Shown in pieces: positions 54,975-64,000 of a DNA stretch of 64,000 nt (its first letter is position 1; every line of letters begins with the position of its first letter). This stretch comes from Pseudomonas alloputida (GTDB taxonomy: Bacteria; Pseudomonadota; Gammaproteobacteria; Pseudomonadales; Pseudomonadaceae): assembly GCF_021283545.2 (NCBI RefSeq), contig NZ_CP128540.1, positions 4,933,501 to 4,997,500 of the forward strand. The letters run 5' to 3'. Both the position numbers and the translations under genes were made by a program. The notes beneath the pieces were generated by a model. The model saw nothing but the letters and a program-made list of their open reading frames with translations. It had not been told where the DNA came from and made no database searches.

Positions 54975-55751
54975 TCAGCGCGTGATGCCGCGAGCGGAGC
55001 TCAGGATCGACTGACGGAACAGCTCGACCTCAGGGTGTTGCGTGGCCGGTTCGGCCAGCTCCTTGAGCGCGTCTTCTACGGTCAGGCCCTGACGGTAGAC
55101 AATCTTGTAGCAACGACGCAGCACATGGATCACCTCGTCGCTGAAACCGCGGCGGCGCATGCCCTCGAAGTTCATGCTGCGGGCTTCGGCGGGGCTGCCG
55201 AACACGGTAACGAAGGCCGGAACGTCCTTGCCAATGGCCGTGCCCATGCCGGAAAACGCGTGGGCGCCAATGTGGCAGTACTGGTGAACCAGGGTGTAAC
55301 CGGACAGGATCGCCCAGTCACCCACATGTACATGACCTGCCAACGCCGTGTTGTTGACCAGGATGCAGTGGTTGCCGATGACACTGTCGTGGCCAATGTG
55401 GGCATAGGCCATGATCAGGTTATGGTCACCCACGGTGGTTTCCGCGCGGTCCTGAACAGTACCGCGGTGGATGGTCACCCCTTCGCGAATCACATTGTGA
55501 TCGCCGATCACCAGGCGCGTCGGCTCACCCTTGTACTTAAGGTCCGGGGTGTCTTCACCGATCGAGGAAAACTGAAAGATACGGTTGTGCTTGCCGATGC
55601 GGGTCGGGCCTTTGAGCACAACATGCGGGCCGATAACGGTGCCCTCCCCGATTTCTACATCAGGGCCAACGATCGACCAAGGGCCGACCTCGACGCCGTC
55701 GGCCAGCTTGGCCGACGGATCGATAATGGCCCGAGGATCAATCGAATTCAT
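54975..55751 (-). CDS. lpxA: UDP-N-acetylglucosamine acyltransferase LpxA
   Basis: A 258 aa left-handed beta-helix enzyme with many hexapeptide repeats ([20 protein letters not shown] and following). It adds 3-hydroxyacyl from ACP to UDP-GlcNAc, the first step of lipid A. The catalytic His lies in [13 protein letters not shown] (about 120-132). ATG 55751 overlaps the fabZ stop by 4 bp; an in-frame start at 55817 is within fabZ. Confidence 0.97.
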   Translation of the reverse strand: MNSIDPRAIIDPSAKLADGVEVGPWSIVGPDVEIGEGTVIGPHVVLKGPTRIGKHNRIFQFSSIGEDTPDLKYKGEPTRLVIGDHNVIREGVTIHRGTVQDRAETTVGDHNLIMAYAHIGHDSVIGNHCILVNNTALAGHVHVGDWAILSGYTLVHQYCHIGAHAFSGMGTAIGKDVPAFVTVFGSPAEARSMNFEGMRRRGFSDEVIHVLRRCYKIVYRQGLTVEDALKELAEPATQHPEVELFRQSILSSARGITR

Positions 55752-56188
55752 AGGGAGCGTTCCGCGCAGGTGATTTCTGCCGAGCAGACCGGCTTGCCAT
55801 CGACAAGGGCGCGGCACTCGAACTTCCAGATCATGCTTTTACGGCTGAGGAACTTGGCTTCCAGCACAAGCTGGTCACCCGGCAGAACCGGCTGACGGAA
55901 ACGCAGTTTGTCGGAACCGACAAAGTAGTACAGGGTGCCATCGGCCGGCTTGGCATCGAGCATCTTGAAACCAAGGATGCCGGCCGCCTGGGCCATGGCT
56001 TCGATGATCAGGACACCCGGCATGATCGGGTGTGCCGGGAAGTGGCCATTGAAAAACGGCTCATTGATGCTGACATTCTTGTAGGCACGAATGCTCTGGG
56101 CCTCGAAGTCCAGATCCGTCACACGGTCTACCAGCAGGAACGGGTAGCGGTGAGGCAGGTATTCGCGAATCTCGTTGATGTCCATCAT
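55748..56188 (-). CDS. fabZ: (3R)-hydroxyacyl-ACP dehydratase FabZ
   Basis: A 146 aa hot-dog fold enzyme of fatty acid elongation. The active site His is in [20 protein letters not shown] (about 46-65), with the Glu in the same helix. ATG 56188 ([16 protein letters not shown]); an in-frame start at 56257 adds 23 unrelated residues. It competes with LpxA for 3-hydroxyacyl-ACP, hence the shared operon. Confidence 0.96.
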   Translation of the reverse strand: MMDINEIREYLPHRYPFLLVDRVTDLDFEAQSIRAYKNVSINEPFFNGHFPAHPIMPGVLIIEAMAQAAGILGFKMLDAKPADGTLYYFVGSDKLRFRQPVLPGDQLVLEAKFLSRKSMIWKFECRALVDGKPVCSAEITCAERSL

Positions 56189-56302
56189 TTCGGTGGGGAA
56201 GCCTGTAATAAGAATAGGGAGCGCAGGTGCTGACCACACGCTCCTTTTGCAATCCAAAGAGGAGCCAGCTAGCGACTGTTCACTCTTGCTCAGGGAATGG
56301 TA

Positions 56303-57358
56303 TCAGCCTTCTGATGTCGGCAGGCCACCTGAGGTCACGGTATCGACGCGTTTTTCCAGCTGCTGGAGACGCTTGGCCATGTCGTCCAGGTGGCGGATAC
56401 GCGCGGCGCTCTTGCGCCAGTCAGCCAGCGGCTGCATGGCAGTGCCGGAAGAATAGGAACCCGGTTCAGTGATCGAACGGGTAACCATGGTCATTCCGGA
56501 AACGAAAACGTTATCGCAAATATCGATGTGCCCAACCAGCCCCACACCCCCGGCCAGCATGCAGTGCTTGCCGATGCGCGTGCTGCCGGAGATTCCGACG
56601 CAAGCGGCCATGGCAGTGTGATCACCGATCTGTACGTTGTGAGCGATCTGGATCTGGTTATCCAGCTTGACCCCGTCGCCGATCCGGGTGTCGGACAGCG
56701 CGCCACGGTCGACAGCAGTATTGACGCCGATCTCCACGTCATCACCAATGGTGACGCCGCCGATCTGCGCAATCTTGCGCCAGATGCCCTTTTCGTTGGC
56801 AAAGCCGAAGCCCTCGCCGCCGATCACGGCACCCGACTGGATGACCACACGCTTACCGATGGTCACGTCGTGATACAGCGTGACCCGCGGTGCCAGCCAA
56901 CCACCTTCACCGACCACACAGCGGGCACCGATGAAGCAGTGTGCGCCGATGCTGACGTTGGCGCCGATGCGCGCACCACTTTCGATGACCGCGAACGGCC
57001 CGATGCTGGCGCTGGCGTCCACCTGGGCATCTTCCGCCACCACGGCGCTGGGATGTATACCCGCCTCAGCCTTGGGTTTGGGATCGAACAGGTGGGAAAT
57101 TCGCGCGTAAGCCAGGTACGGGTCCGCCACGACCAGGGTATTGCCGGCAAAGCTTTCGGCATCCGCAGCCTTGAGCAGCACCGCGCCGGCCTGGCTGTTA
57201 TCCAGGTACTTGCGGTACTGCGGGTTGGCGAGGAAGCTCAACTGCGTCGGGCCAGCCTCCTGCAAGGTGGCCAACCCGGTAATCTGCAGCGCCTCGGGCC
57301 CCTTGAGGGTAGCTCCGAGTACCTCGGCCAGCTGGCCTAGCGTCATGGTCACACTCAT
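56303..57358 (-). CDS. lpxD: UDP-3-O-acylglucosamine N-acyltransferase LpxD
   Basis: A 351 aa beta-helix acyltransferase, the third step of lipid A synthesis. N-terminal uridine-binding domain (about 1-100), hexapeptide repeats (about 105-300), catalytic His in [17 protein letters not shown] (about 235-251), and a C-terminal helix ([15 protein letters not shown]). The start at 57358 lies 1 bp after skp; an ATG 12 bases further in is possible. Confidence 0.96.
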   Translation of the reverse strand: MSVTMTLGQLAEVLGATLKGPEALQITGLATLQEAGPTQLSFLANPQYRKYLDNSQAGAVLLKAADAESFAGNTLVVADPYLAYARISHLFDPKPKAEAGIHPSAVVAEDAQVDASASIGPFAVIESGARIGANVSIGAHCFIGARCVVGEGGWLAPRVTLYHDVTIGKRVVIQSGAVIGGEGFGFANEKGIWRKIAQIGGVTIGDDVEIGVNTAVDRGALSDTRIGDGVKLDNQIQIAHNVQIGDHTAMAACVGISGSTRIGKHCMLAGGVGLVGHIDICDNVFVSGMTMVTRSITEPGSYSSGTAMQPLADWRKSAARIRHLDDMAKRLQQLEKRVDTVTSGGLPTSEG

Positions 57359-57359
57359 A

Positions 57360-57863
57360 TCAACGGGCTTGGTTCATGCGCTCGATGACTTGGCGGGTGA
57401 TGTCGTACTGAGGTTTGACATCGATGACCGCACCACGCTCGAGGACCAGGTCGTAGCCGCCCTTCTTGATCACTTCCTCGACAGCACCATCCAGCTTCGG
57501 CTTCAGTTGCTTGAGCATGTCGCGATCAGCAACGGCCTTGGCTTCGTTCAGTTCCTTGGACTGGAACTGGAAATCGCGGGCCTTTTGCTTGAACTCGAGC
57601 TCCAGGCGCTCACGCTCCTGCTGCTGCATCTTGTCGCCGCCCTTGATCAGGCGGTCCTGGATGCCCTTGGCACTGCTTTCCAGGCTTTTCAGCTTGGTCA
57701 GTTGCGGACCGAATTTCTTCTCGGCATCAACCGCATACTTCTTGGCGGCATCCGACTCGAGCAGGGCCATCTGGTAGTTCAGGACGGCAACCTTCATTTC
57801 GGCGAAAGCCGGGGTGGCGACCAGCGCCGCGGCCACTACGGCCAATTGAGCCAATTTACGCAC
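57360..57863 (-). CDS. skp: periplasmic chaperone Skp (OmpH)
   Basis: A 167 aa periplasmic chaperone for outer-membrane proteins. Signal peptide [18 protein letters not shown] cleaved near residue 21, followed by [20 protein letters not shown] and a long charged coiled coil (about 45-125) forming the tentacles. It lies between bamA and lpxD as usual. Confidence 0.94.
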   Translation of the reverse strand: MRKLAQLAVVAAALVATPAFAEMKVAVLNYQMALLESDAAKKYAVDAEKKFGPQLTKLKSLESSAKGIQDRLIKGGDKMQQQERERLELEFKQKARDFQFQSKELNEAKAVADRDMLKQLKPKLDGAVEEVIKKGGYDLVLERGAVIDVKPQYDITRQVIERMNQAR

Positions 57864-57907
57864 GATGCACTCCTGGATAAACCGTTGTCATTAAGCAAGG
57901 GCCGACC

Positions 57908-60268
57908 TTAGAAGGTCTGGCCCAGAGAGAATTGGAACACCTGGGTATCGGCATCGTCCGGCTTCTTGACCGGCATTGCCAGGCTGAAGCTCAGGGGGCC
58001 CAGTGCGGTAATCCAGGTCACGCCCAGGCCGACCGAACTGGCCATGCCCGAGAACCCGACCTTCTCGCAATCAGGTTTGTTGCCGCAATTGGTGTCGAAC
58101 ACGTTACCCACGTCCCAGAACACAGAGGTGCGCAGTGAACGCTGGTCCTTGACGAACGGCAGCGGGAACAGCAGTTCGGCACCGCCTTGCACCAGCACGT
58201 TACCACCAAACGGCAACGGATCCTGATCCGGGTCGGCGATGGTGCCTGGCTTGCCACCTGCGGCCTCACCGATGCTCGGGGTACTGCGCGGGCCCAGGCT
58301 GCTGTCCTTGAAGCCACGGACGGAGTTGAAACCACCCGCGAAATAGTTCTCGTAGAACGGCAGACCGGAGGTGCTGCCGTAACCATCACCATAGCCCAGC
58401 TCGGTATGCAGGCGCAGGGTGTAGTCGCTGGTGATCGGCTTGAACAGCTGGCCACGGTAGTCAAGCTTGAAGAACGACAGGTCGCTGCCCGGAACGGTGG
58501 ACTCCAGGGTCAGGCTTTGCGAGTGACCACGGGTGGCCAGTACGCCTTTGTTCAGGGTCGACTCGGACCAGCCGATCGAGGCCTTGAAGTTCAGGAAGTT
58601 GTCACCTTCCTCCTCGAGGAAGTCGAAGATCTCGTCAACGGTGTATTTGCCGGTCTTGATCTTGTCCTGCTGCACGCTCAGGCCGTAGGTCAGGCGCGAG
58701 GTTTCGCTGATCGGGTAGCCCAGGCTGACGCCGGCACCGTAGCTGTCCACCGCATAGCTGGCAACGTCGACGTCGAGGTCGTCGTAATCGGTGCTGCGAT
58801 AGAAGGCGTTGTAGCCCAGGCTGACGCCATCGGCGGTGAAGTAGGGATCAACGAAGCCGAAGTTGTAACGGGTCTGGTATTCCGAACGGGTCAGGCCGAT
58901 GGATACCTTGTTACCGGTACCGAGGAAGTTGCTCTGGCTGATCGAACCACCCAGGATCAGGCCGGCGCTCTGGGCGAAACCGACGCTGGCGGTGATCGAG
59001 CCGGAGGCCTGCTCTTCGACGCTGTAGTTGACGTCGACCTGGTCGTCAGTGCCAGGCACCTGCGGGGTCTCGACGTTGACTTCCTTGAAGAAGCCCAGGC
59101 GCTCAAGACGGGTCTTGGACTGGTCGATCAGGTAGGTCGACGCCCAGCCGCCTTCCATCTGGCGCATTTCGCGACGCAGCACTTCGTCTTCGGTCTTGGT
59201 GTTGCCGCGGTAGTTGATGCGGTTGACGTAGGCACGCTTGCCCGGGTCGACCACGAACATGATGTCGACCGTGTGGTCCTGGTCGTTGGGTTGCGGCACG
59301 CCGTTGACGTTAGCGAAGGTGTAGCCTTCGTTACCCAGCCGGCGGGTGATCAGCTCGGACGTGGTGGTCATCACCTTGCGCGAGAATACCTGCCCCGGCT
59401 GCACCAGCAGCAGCGACTTGACCTGGTCTTCCGGCACCTTGAGGTCACCGGACAGCTTCACGTCGCGAACGGTGTATTTCTCGCCTTCGTTGATGTTGAC
59501 GGTGATGTAGACGTGCTTCTTGTCCGGCGTGATGGACACCTGGGTGGAGGCGATGTCCATGTTGATGTAGCCGCGGTCCAGGTAGTAGGAACGCAGGCGC
59601 TCCAGGTCACCGGAGAGTTTTTCACGGGCGTACTTGTCGTCGTTCTTGAAGAACGACAGCCAGTTGGTGGTCTTCAGCTCGAACAGCTGCCCCAGGGTCT
59701 CATCATCGAATACGTTGTTGCCAACGATGTTGATGTGCTGGATGGCGGCGACGGTGCCTTCGTTGATCTTGATCTTCAGGGCCACACGGTTGCGCGGCTG
59801 CGGCACCACTTCGGCATCGACCTCGGCCGAGTAGCGCCCTTGGGCCACGTACTGGCGTTGCAGTTCGTTACGCACACCTTCGAGGGTGGCACGCTGGAAG
59901 ATCTCGCCTTCGGCCAGGCCCGATTGCTTCAGGCCCTTCATCAGGTCTTCGGTGCTGATCGCCTTGTTGCCTTCAATCTCGATGCTCGACACCGACGGGC
60001 GCTCGACCACGTTGATGATCAGCACATTGCCATCGCGGCTCAACTGGATGTCCTGGAAGAACCCGGTCTTGAACAGGGAACGAGTCGAGTCCACCAGGCG
60101 GCGGTCGTCAGCCTGGTCGCCGACGTTCAGCGGCAAGGCACCGAACACACTGCCAGCGGAAACCCGCTGCAGGCCGTTGACGCGAATATCGGAGATGGTG
60201 AAGGACTCGGCGTGAACTTCAGCGATCATCAGTGCGGACATGACCGCAGTTAGCAGCAGACGTTTCAT
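57908..60268 (-). CDS. bamA: outer-membrane assembly factor BamA
   Basis: A 786 aa essential core of the BAM complex. Signal peptide of about 20 residues (LLLTAVMSALMIAEVHAES), five POTRA domains (about 23-420; the first begins FTISDIRVNGLQRVSAGSVF), and a 16-stranded beta-barrel (about 425-786) with the VRGF motif in FNSVRGFKDSSLGPR (about 660-674). The C-terminal Phe (FSLGQTF) is the outer-membrane insertion signal. Confidence 0.97.
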   Translation of the reverse strand: MKRLLLTAVMSALMIAEVHAESFTISDIRVNGLQRVSAGSVFGALPLNVGDQADDRRLVDSTRSLFKTGFFQDIQLSRDGNVLIINVVERPSVSSIEIEGNKAISTEDLMKGLKQSGLAEGEIFQRATLEGVRNELQRQYVAQGRYSAEVDAEVVPQPRNRVALKIKINEGTVAAIQHINIVGNNVFDDETLGQLFELKTTNWLSFFKNDDKYAREKLSGDLERLRSYYLDRGYINMDIASTQVSITPDKKHVYITVNINEGEKYTVRDVKLSGDLKVPEDQVKSLLLVQPGQVFSRKVMTTTSELITRRLGNEGYTFANVNGVPQPNDQDHTVDIMFVVDPGKRAYVNRINYRGNTKTEDEVLRREMRQMEGGWASTYLIDQSKTRLERLGFFKEVNVETPQVPGTDDQVDVNYSVEEQASGSITASVGFAQSAGLILGGSISQSNFLGTGNKVSIGLTRSEYQTRYNFGFVDPYFTADGVSLGYNAFYRSTDYDDLDVDVASYAVDSYGAGVSLGYPISETSRLTYGLSVQQDKIKTGKYTVDEIFDFLEEEGDNFLNFKASIGWSESTLNKGVLATRGHSQSLTLESTVPGSDLSFFKLDYRGQLFKPITSDYTLRLHTELGYGDGYGSTSGLPFYENYFAGGFNSVRGFKDSSLGPRSTPSIGEAAGGKPGTIADPDQDPLPFGGNVLVQGGAELLFPLPFVKDQRSLRTSVFWDVGNVFDTNCGNKPDCEKVGFSGMASSVGLGVTWITALGPLSFSLAMPVKKPDDADTQVFQFSLGQTF

Positions 60269-60298
60269 GAAGTCCTTTTATTCCAACTGGCAATAAAC

Positions 60299-60324
60299 AA
60301 CCTGCCGTCACAGAACGGCAGGTT
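60299..60324 (-). terminator. hairpin between rseP and bamA
   Basis: A 10 bp stem AACCTGCCGT/ACGGCAGGTT with a 6 nt loop, followed on the minus strand by GTTTATT. It sits within an otherwise cotranscribed cluster, so it may attenuate rather than stop transcription. Confidence 0.6.
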
Positions 60325-60341
60325 CGCAATTGAGCGAAGCT

Positions 60342-61694
60342 TTATAGTCGACCCAGATCGTTGATCAGGGCGAGCAACATCACCCCTATGACCAAACTGA
60401 TACCGATCTGAACCCCCCAACCTTGCACCCGATCCGACAGCGGACGACCGCGCGCCCACTCGACCAGGTAAAACAGCAAATGCCCCCCGTCCAGTACTGG
60501 AATGGGCAGCAGGTTAAGAACCCCCAGGCTTATGCTCAGGTAGGCCAGGAAATTCAGGAAATCCCCCACGCCGGACTGGGCTGAAGCGCCCGCCACTTTA
60601 GCAATGGTTATCGGTCCACTCAAGTTTTTTACCGAGAGCTCCCCGAACAGCATTTTCTTCAGCGATTCAAGGGTCAGGACGCTCATGTTCCAGGTACGCG
60701 ACAAGCTCTCACCCACCGCATCCAGCGGGCCGTAGCTGATTTCGCGGAGCATGTTGGCAGGCCATTCGCCACCTTTGACACCAGCGCCAAGATAGCCACC
60801 GACTGCCTTGCCCTCCCCCTTGCGGGCCAAGGTCACCGGCAGTTCCAGGGCAGCGCCGTCGCGCTCCACTCGCACCACGACCTTGGCATCCGGGCGGGCG
60901 CGCACGCGGTCGACTACCTGCTGCCATTCGGTCACTGCCAAATCATCCAGAGCCAGCAGCTTGTCACCGGTTTTCAGGCCCGCAGCGGCAGCCGGCCCCT
61001 TCGGATCGATCTCGGCCAGCACCGGGGTGATCGCCGGGCGCCAAGGGCGCAGCCCCAGGGATTGAATCGGGTCCGGCTCGTCGGCGCCCTTGAGCCAACT
61101 GTCCAGCTTGACCTGCAGCTGGCGCTCGGCGCTGGCGCCCTCATCGCGCACGCCAATCTGCAAGGTACCGCTCTCGCCCAGACGACGAACCAGCTGCAAA
61201 TTGACCGCCGACCAACCGTTGGTCGGCTTGCCATCCACAGAAACAATTTCCTGACCCGCGGTCAGCCCTGCAGATGCTGCCAGGCTGCCACTGTCGACCG
61301 CGCCGATAACCGGGCGGATTTGCTGGGTACCCAGCATCGCCAGCACCCAGAAAAACAGGATAGCCAGCAGAAAATTGGCGATCGGGCCTGCCGCGACAAT
61401 CGCAATACGCTGGCGCACCGACTTGCGGTTGAACGACTGCCCGGCCAGCGCTGGCGGCACATCGCCTTCGCGCTCGTCGAGCATCTTGACGTAGCCACCC
61501 AGAGGAATGGCCGCAACAACGAACTCGGTGCCGTGGCGGTCATGCCACCGCAGCAGCGGCGTGCCGAAACCCACCGAGAAACGCAGCACCTTGACGCCGC
61601 AGCGGCGCGCCACCCAGAAGTGACCGAATTCGTGGAAAGTGACCAGCACACCCAAAGCCACGAGGGTGCCGATAATCATGTAGAGCGCTGTCAT
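60342..61694 (-). CDS. rseP: site-2 protease RseP
   Basis: A 450 aa inner-membrane metalloprotease that cleaves the anti-sigma factor (MucA/RseA) after DegS/AlgW. Zinc motif VTFHEFGHFWVARRCGVK (about 18-35), two PDZ domains (about 115-300), and the third zinc ligand in LNLLPIPVLDGGHLLFY (about 390-406). GGAG lies six bases before ATG 61694 but touches the ATG at 61700, so 61694 is the start. Confidence 0.96.
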   Translation of the reverse strand: MTALYMIIGTLVALGVLVTFHEFGHFWVARRCGVKVLRFSVGFGTPLLRWHDRHGTEFVVAAIPLGGYVKMLDEREGDVPPALAGQSFNRKSVRQRIAIVAAGPIANFLLAILFFWVLAMLGTQQIRPVIGAVDSGSLAASAGLTAGQEIVSVDGKPTNGWSAVNLQLVRRLGESGTLQIGVRDEGASAERQLQVKLDSWLKGADEPDPIQSLGLRPWRPAITPVLAEIDPKGPAAAAGLKTGDKLLALDDLAVTEWQQVVDRVRARPDAKVVVRVERDGAALELPVTLARKGEGKAVGGYLGAGVKGGEWPANMLREISYGPLDAVGESLSRTWNMSVLTLESLKKMLFGELSVKNLSGPITIAKVAGASAQSGVGDFLNFLAYLSISLGVLNLLPIPVLDGGHLLFYLVEWARGRPLSDRVQGWGVQIGISLVIGVMLLALINDLGRL

Positions 61695-61765
61695 GTCCAT
61701 CTCCGAATGATGTTCAGCGGGCCGGCATCCTGCCCAGCCCCCTCACGAACCTTGGCGGGCCTGCA

Positions 61766-62956
61766 TCAGCGGCCGTGACGCCTCAGCCACTCACGGGAAA
61801 GCTCCCGGGCACGCTGATCGGCGGCAAATACCGCATCCAGCGACGGCAGCGGTACGACGGGTTCCTGGTCGAGTACCTGTTCGATCATACCCGCGATCTC
61901 CGGGAAGCGGATGCGCCGTTCAAGAAATGCCTGGACCGCGACTTCGTTGGCCGCATTGAGCACGGCAGGCGCGCTGTTGCCGGCCTCGGCAGCCTGCCGC
62001 GCAAGGCGCAGGCAAGGGAAGCGTTGTTCGTCGGGCGCCTGGAAATCCAGACGGGCGATGGCGAACAGGTCCAGCGGGGCAACCCCGGAATCGATCCGTT
62101 CCGGCCAGGCCAACGCGTTGGCGATTGGCGTACGCATGTCCGGGTTGCCCAACTGCGCGAGTACCGAACCGTCCACGTAGTCGACCAGCGAGTGGATCAC
62201 GCTCTGCGGGTGCACCACCACCTCAACCTTGGACGGCACGGCATCGAACAACCAGCAGGCTTCGATCAACTCGAGGCCTTTGTTCATCATGCTGGCCGAA
62301 TCCACGGAGATCTTGCGCCCCATGGACCAGTTGGGGTGCGCACAGGCTTGCTCCGGAGTCACGTCCAGCAGCGCCTCGACCGGCGTTTCGCGGAACGGCC
62401 CGCCGGACGCGGTAAGCAGGATCCGGCGCACACCGACGGCACTCAGGCCACGGGCGTAGTCGCCTGGCATGCACTGGAAGATAGCGTTGTGTTCGCTGTC
62501 GATCGGCAGCAGCACGGCACCCTTTTGCCGCACCGCCTCCATGAACAGTGCGCCGGACATCACAAGTGCTTCCTTGTTGGCCAGCAACACCTTCTTGCCT
62601 GCCTCGACTGCCGCCAGCGTGGGGCGCAGGCCGGCAGCACCGACAATGGCTGCCATCACTGCATCCACTTCAGCGGCCGACGCCACTTGGCAAAGCCCGG
62701 CCTCACCTTCCAGCACCTCGGTGGTGCAACCGGCCGCAGCCAGACTCGCACGCAACCTCACCGCCGCCTCGGTGCTCGGCACCACAGCGAAGGCCGGACG
62801 ATGACGCACGCATAGCGCCAACAGCTCGTCGATGCGCGAATAGCCAGTGAGGGCGAACGCTTGATAACGGTCAGGATGACGCGCAATCACATCCAGCGTA
62901 CTCAGGCCAATGGAGCCGGTGGCCCCGAGCACGGTAATACGTTGCGGGCGACTCAC
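61766..62956 (-). CDS. dxr: 1-deoxy-D-xylulose 5-phosphate reductoisomerase
   Basis: A 396 aa NADPH-dependent MEP pathway enzyme, the fosmidomycin target. NADPH motif [18 protein letters not shown] (about 6-23), substrate-binding [11 protein letters not shown] (about 123-133), [10 protein letters not shown] (about 150-159, metal ligands) and [11 protein letters not shown] (about 182-192). The start is GTG at 62956, which overlaps the cdsA stop (GTGA). Confidence 0.96.
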   Translation of the reverse strand: MSRPQRITVLGATGSIGLSTLDVIARHPDRYQAFALTGYSRIDELLALCVRHRPAFAVVPSTEAAVRLRASLAAAGCTTEVLEGEAGLCQVASAAEVDAVMAAIVGAAGLRPTLAAVEAGKKVLLANKEALVMSGALFMEAVRQKGAVLLPIDSEHNAIFQCMPGDYARGLSAVGVRRILLTASGGPFRETPVEALLDVTPEQACAHPNWSMGRKISVDSASMMNKGLELIEACWLFDAVPSKVEVVVHPQSVIHSLVDYVDGSVLAQLGNPDMRTPIANALAWPERIDSGVAPLDLFAIARLDFQAPDEQRFPCLRLARQAAEAGNSAPAVLNAANEVAVQAFLERRIRFPEIAGMIEQVLDQEPVVPLPSLDAVFAADQRARELSREWLRRHGR

Positions 62957-63768
62957 ATCACACCCCATTCGGCAGCCCACAACAGCACGGCGAAGATCGG
63001 GATTGCGGCAGTCAGGCTGTCAATGCGATCGAGCACACCCCCATGCCCGGGCAGCAGATTGCTGCTGTCCTTGATGCCGGAGCGACGCTTGAACATGCTC
63101 TCGGTCAGGTCACCGACCACCGAGGACATCACCAGCAACGCAGCGCCCAACAGGCCCAGCAGGATCTGACCAAAGCCCCAGTCGCGGCTGATGCCGACAC
63201 CCAGGGTAATCAACAGGCTGACCGCCAGACCACCGTACACGCCTTCCCAGCTCTTGCCTGGGCTGACCTGGGGAGCCAGCTTGCGCTTGCCGAATGCCCG
63301 GCCAGAGAAGTACGCACCGATGTCGGCGGCCCACACCAGCACCATGACCGACAGGATCAGCCAGTTGCCCAAGGGCCAGTGCTTGAGCAGCACCAGCCCT
63401 TGCCAGGCCGGCAGCAACACCAGCAGGCCGATCAACAACCGACAGGCCGCACTGGCCCACAGGTCGCTGCTGCGCGGGTAGGTAAGCACCAGCCAGGTGG
63501 CCAGCCCCCACCAGATCACGGCAGCGCCCAGCACCCAGGGCGCCAGTTCCGGAAGGATGTGCAGCAGCATCAGCGCCCCCGCGACCACCGCTGCATAGGC
63601 AATGCGCAGCGGCTGGGCCATCAGCCCGGCAAGGCGCGCCCACTCCCAGGCACCGAGGGTCACTACGAAGCCGATGAACAGGGCGAAATCCCCGCCATTG
63701 AGCAGGAAGAAACCACCCAGCGCGACCGGCAGCAGGATCAGCGCAGTAATGATGCGTTGTTTAAGCAT
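62953..63768 (-). CDS. cdsA: phosphatidate cytidylyltransferase CdsA
   Basis: A 271 aa integral membrane enzyme making CDP-diacylglycerol for phospholipid synthesis. About eight membrane helices, and the CdsA signature [20 protein letters not shown] (about 215-234) followed by [15 protein letters not shown]. Its ATG overlaps the uppS stop (TAATG) and its stop overlaps dxr. Confidence 0.95.
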   Translation of the reverse strand: MLKQRIITALILLPVALGGFFLLNGGDFALFIGFVVTLGAWEWARLAGLMAQPLRIAYAAVVAGALMLLHILPELAPWVLGAAVIWWGLATWLVLTYPRSSDLWASAACRLLIGLLVLLPAWQGLVLLKHWPLGNWLILSVMVLVWAADIGAYFSGRAFGKRKLAPQVSPGKSWEGVYGGLAVSLLITLGVGISRDWGFGQILLGLLGAALLVMSSVVGDLTESMFKRRSGIKDSSNLLPGHGGVLDRIDSLTAAIPIFAVLLWAAEWGVM

Positions 63769-64000
63769 TAAGCACGAGCTCCAGCCTCGACCTGCTCGCT
63801 GGTCTTACCGAAGCGGCGCTGGCGCGAAGCGAAATCGGCCAGGGCATTGCGCATGGCCTCGTGTTTGAAGTCCGGCCAGTAGAGGTCGGAGAAGTACAAC
63901 TCGGCATAGGCCAGCTGCCACAACAGGAAATTGCTGATGCGGTGCTCGCCACCGGTGCGAATGCACAGGTCCGGTAACGGCAGGTCGCCGGTTGCCAGGC
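63768..64000 (-). CDS. uppS: undecaprenyl diphosphate synthase UppS (C-terminal part)
   Basis: Only the last 77 codons or so are in the window; the gene continues beyond 64000. The visible part reads [20 protein letters not shown], then [17 protein letters not shown], the conserved C-terminal region of cis-prenyltransferases (Arg-Thr-Gly-Gly-Glu-x-Arg-Ile-Ser-Asn pyrophosphate-binding motif). The enzyme makes the C55 lipid carrier for peptidoglycan and O-antigen. It heads uppS-cdsA-dxr-rseP. Confidence 0.95.
   Translation of the reverse strand, partial: LATGDLPLPDLCIRTGGEHRISNFLLWQLAYAELYFSDLYWPDFKHEAMRNALADFASRQRRFGKTSEQVEAGARA

Noticed and set aside
58187..60253. A long open frame (688 codons) opposite bamA
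   Set aside because: Antisense shadow of bamA; no ribosome site or protein family.

Overview
The window is chromosomal DNA of a Pseudomonas of the P. putida group. The evidence is the high GC and GC3, the gene order (relA-mazG, gacS, recA-recX, fdxA-rsmZ-rpoS-nlpD-pcm-surE-truD-ispF, ispD-ftsB-eno-kdsA-pyrG, accA-dnaE, and lpx-bamA-rseP-dxr-cdsA-uppS), and many copies of the roughly 25 bp P. putida-type REP palindrome (gcgggtttacccgc and gcgggcatgcccgc subtypes). It is almost all core genome. The only clearly mobile DNA is one IS110-family element at 6581-7896.

Layout. 1-6500: an unidentified ORF end, a DUF2058 protein, mazG, relA, rlmD and cysM, all on the minus strand. 6579-7896: an IS110-family element sitting exactly inside a REP. 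7885-16814: an orphan PirS/PirR-like two-component pair, the hybrid kinase gacS, D-lactate dehydrogenase, small conserved genes, a TlpA-like lipoprotein, and an overlapping arsC-wrbA-DUF2069 operon. 16918-26264: tag, ttcA, a Yip1-like membrane protein, sprT, the fpr/finR divergent pair, dgkA, erdR, a DTW-domain tRNA modification enzyme, a secreted PA3611-like protein, a small ribbon-helix-helix protein and a LOG-family protein. 26265-38438: recX-recA (LexA box), pncC, a putative glycosyltransferase, mutS, fdxA, the sRNA gene rsmZ, rpoS, nlpD, pcm-surE-truD-ispF. 38551-41530: glutathione-dependent formaldehyde detoxification (fghA-adhC) with a divergent LysR regulator. 41658-49403: ispD-ftsB, eno, kdsA, pyrG, tilS, accA. 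49510-64000: dnaE, rnhB and the envelope operon lpxB-lpxA-fabZ-lpxD-skp-bamA-rseP-dxr-cdsA-uppS, with uppS cut by the window end.

How genes work together. GacS feeds phosphate to GacA (outside the window), which activates rsmZ; a GacA-type box (TGTAAG-N6-CTTACT on the minus strand) lies upstream of rsmZ at 33115-33132. So the sensor and one of its output RNAs are both here, next to rpoS. RelA and MazG handle (p)ppGpp and nucleotide stress, and RecA/RecX/MutS/Tag/RnhB handle DNA maintenance. IspD, IspF, Dxr and UppS are steps from isoprenoid precursor to undecaprenyl carrier, lying beside lipid A (KdsA, LpxA/B/D) and outer-membrane assembly (Skp, BamA, RseP) genes.

Most interesting signal. 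The noncoding left end of the IS110-family element has the architecture of a bridge RNA. A 9 bp stem closes a loop holding one segment that pairs with the left half of the occupied REP target and one that pairs with the right half, separated by a hairpin. The rejoined element ends would also create a sigma-70 promoter with a 17 bp spacer directed at this RNA. The guides explain the observed insertion site to the base and predict which of the two REP subtypes can be used.
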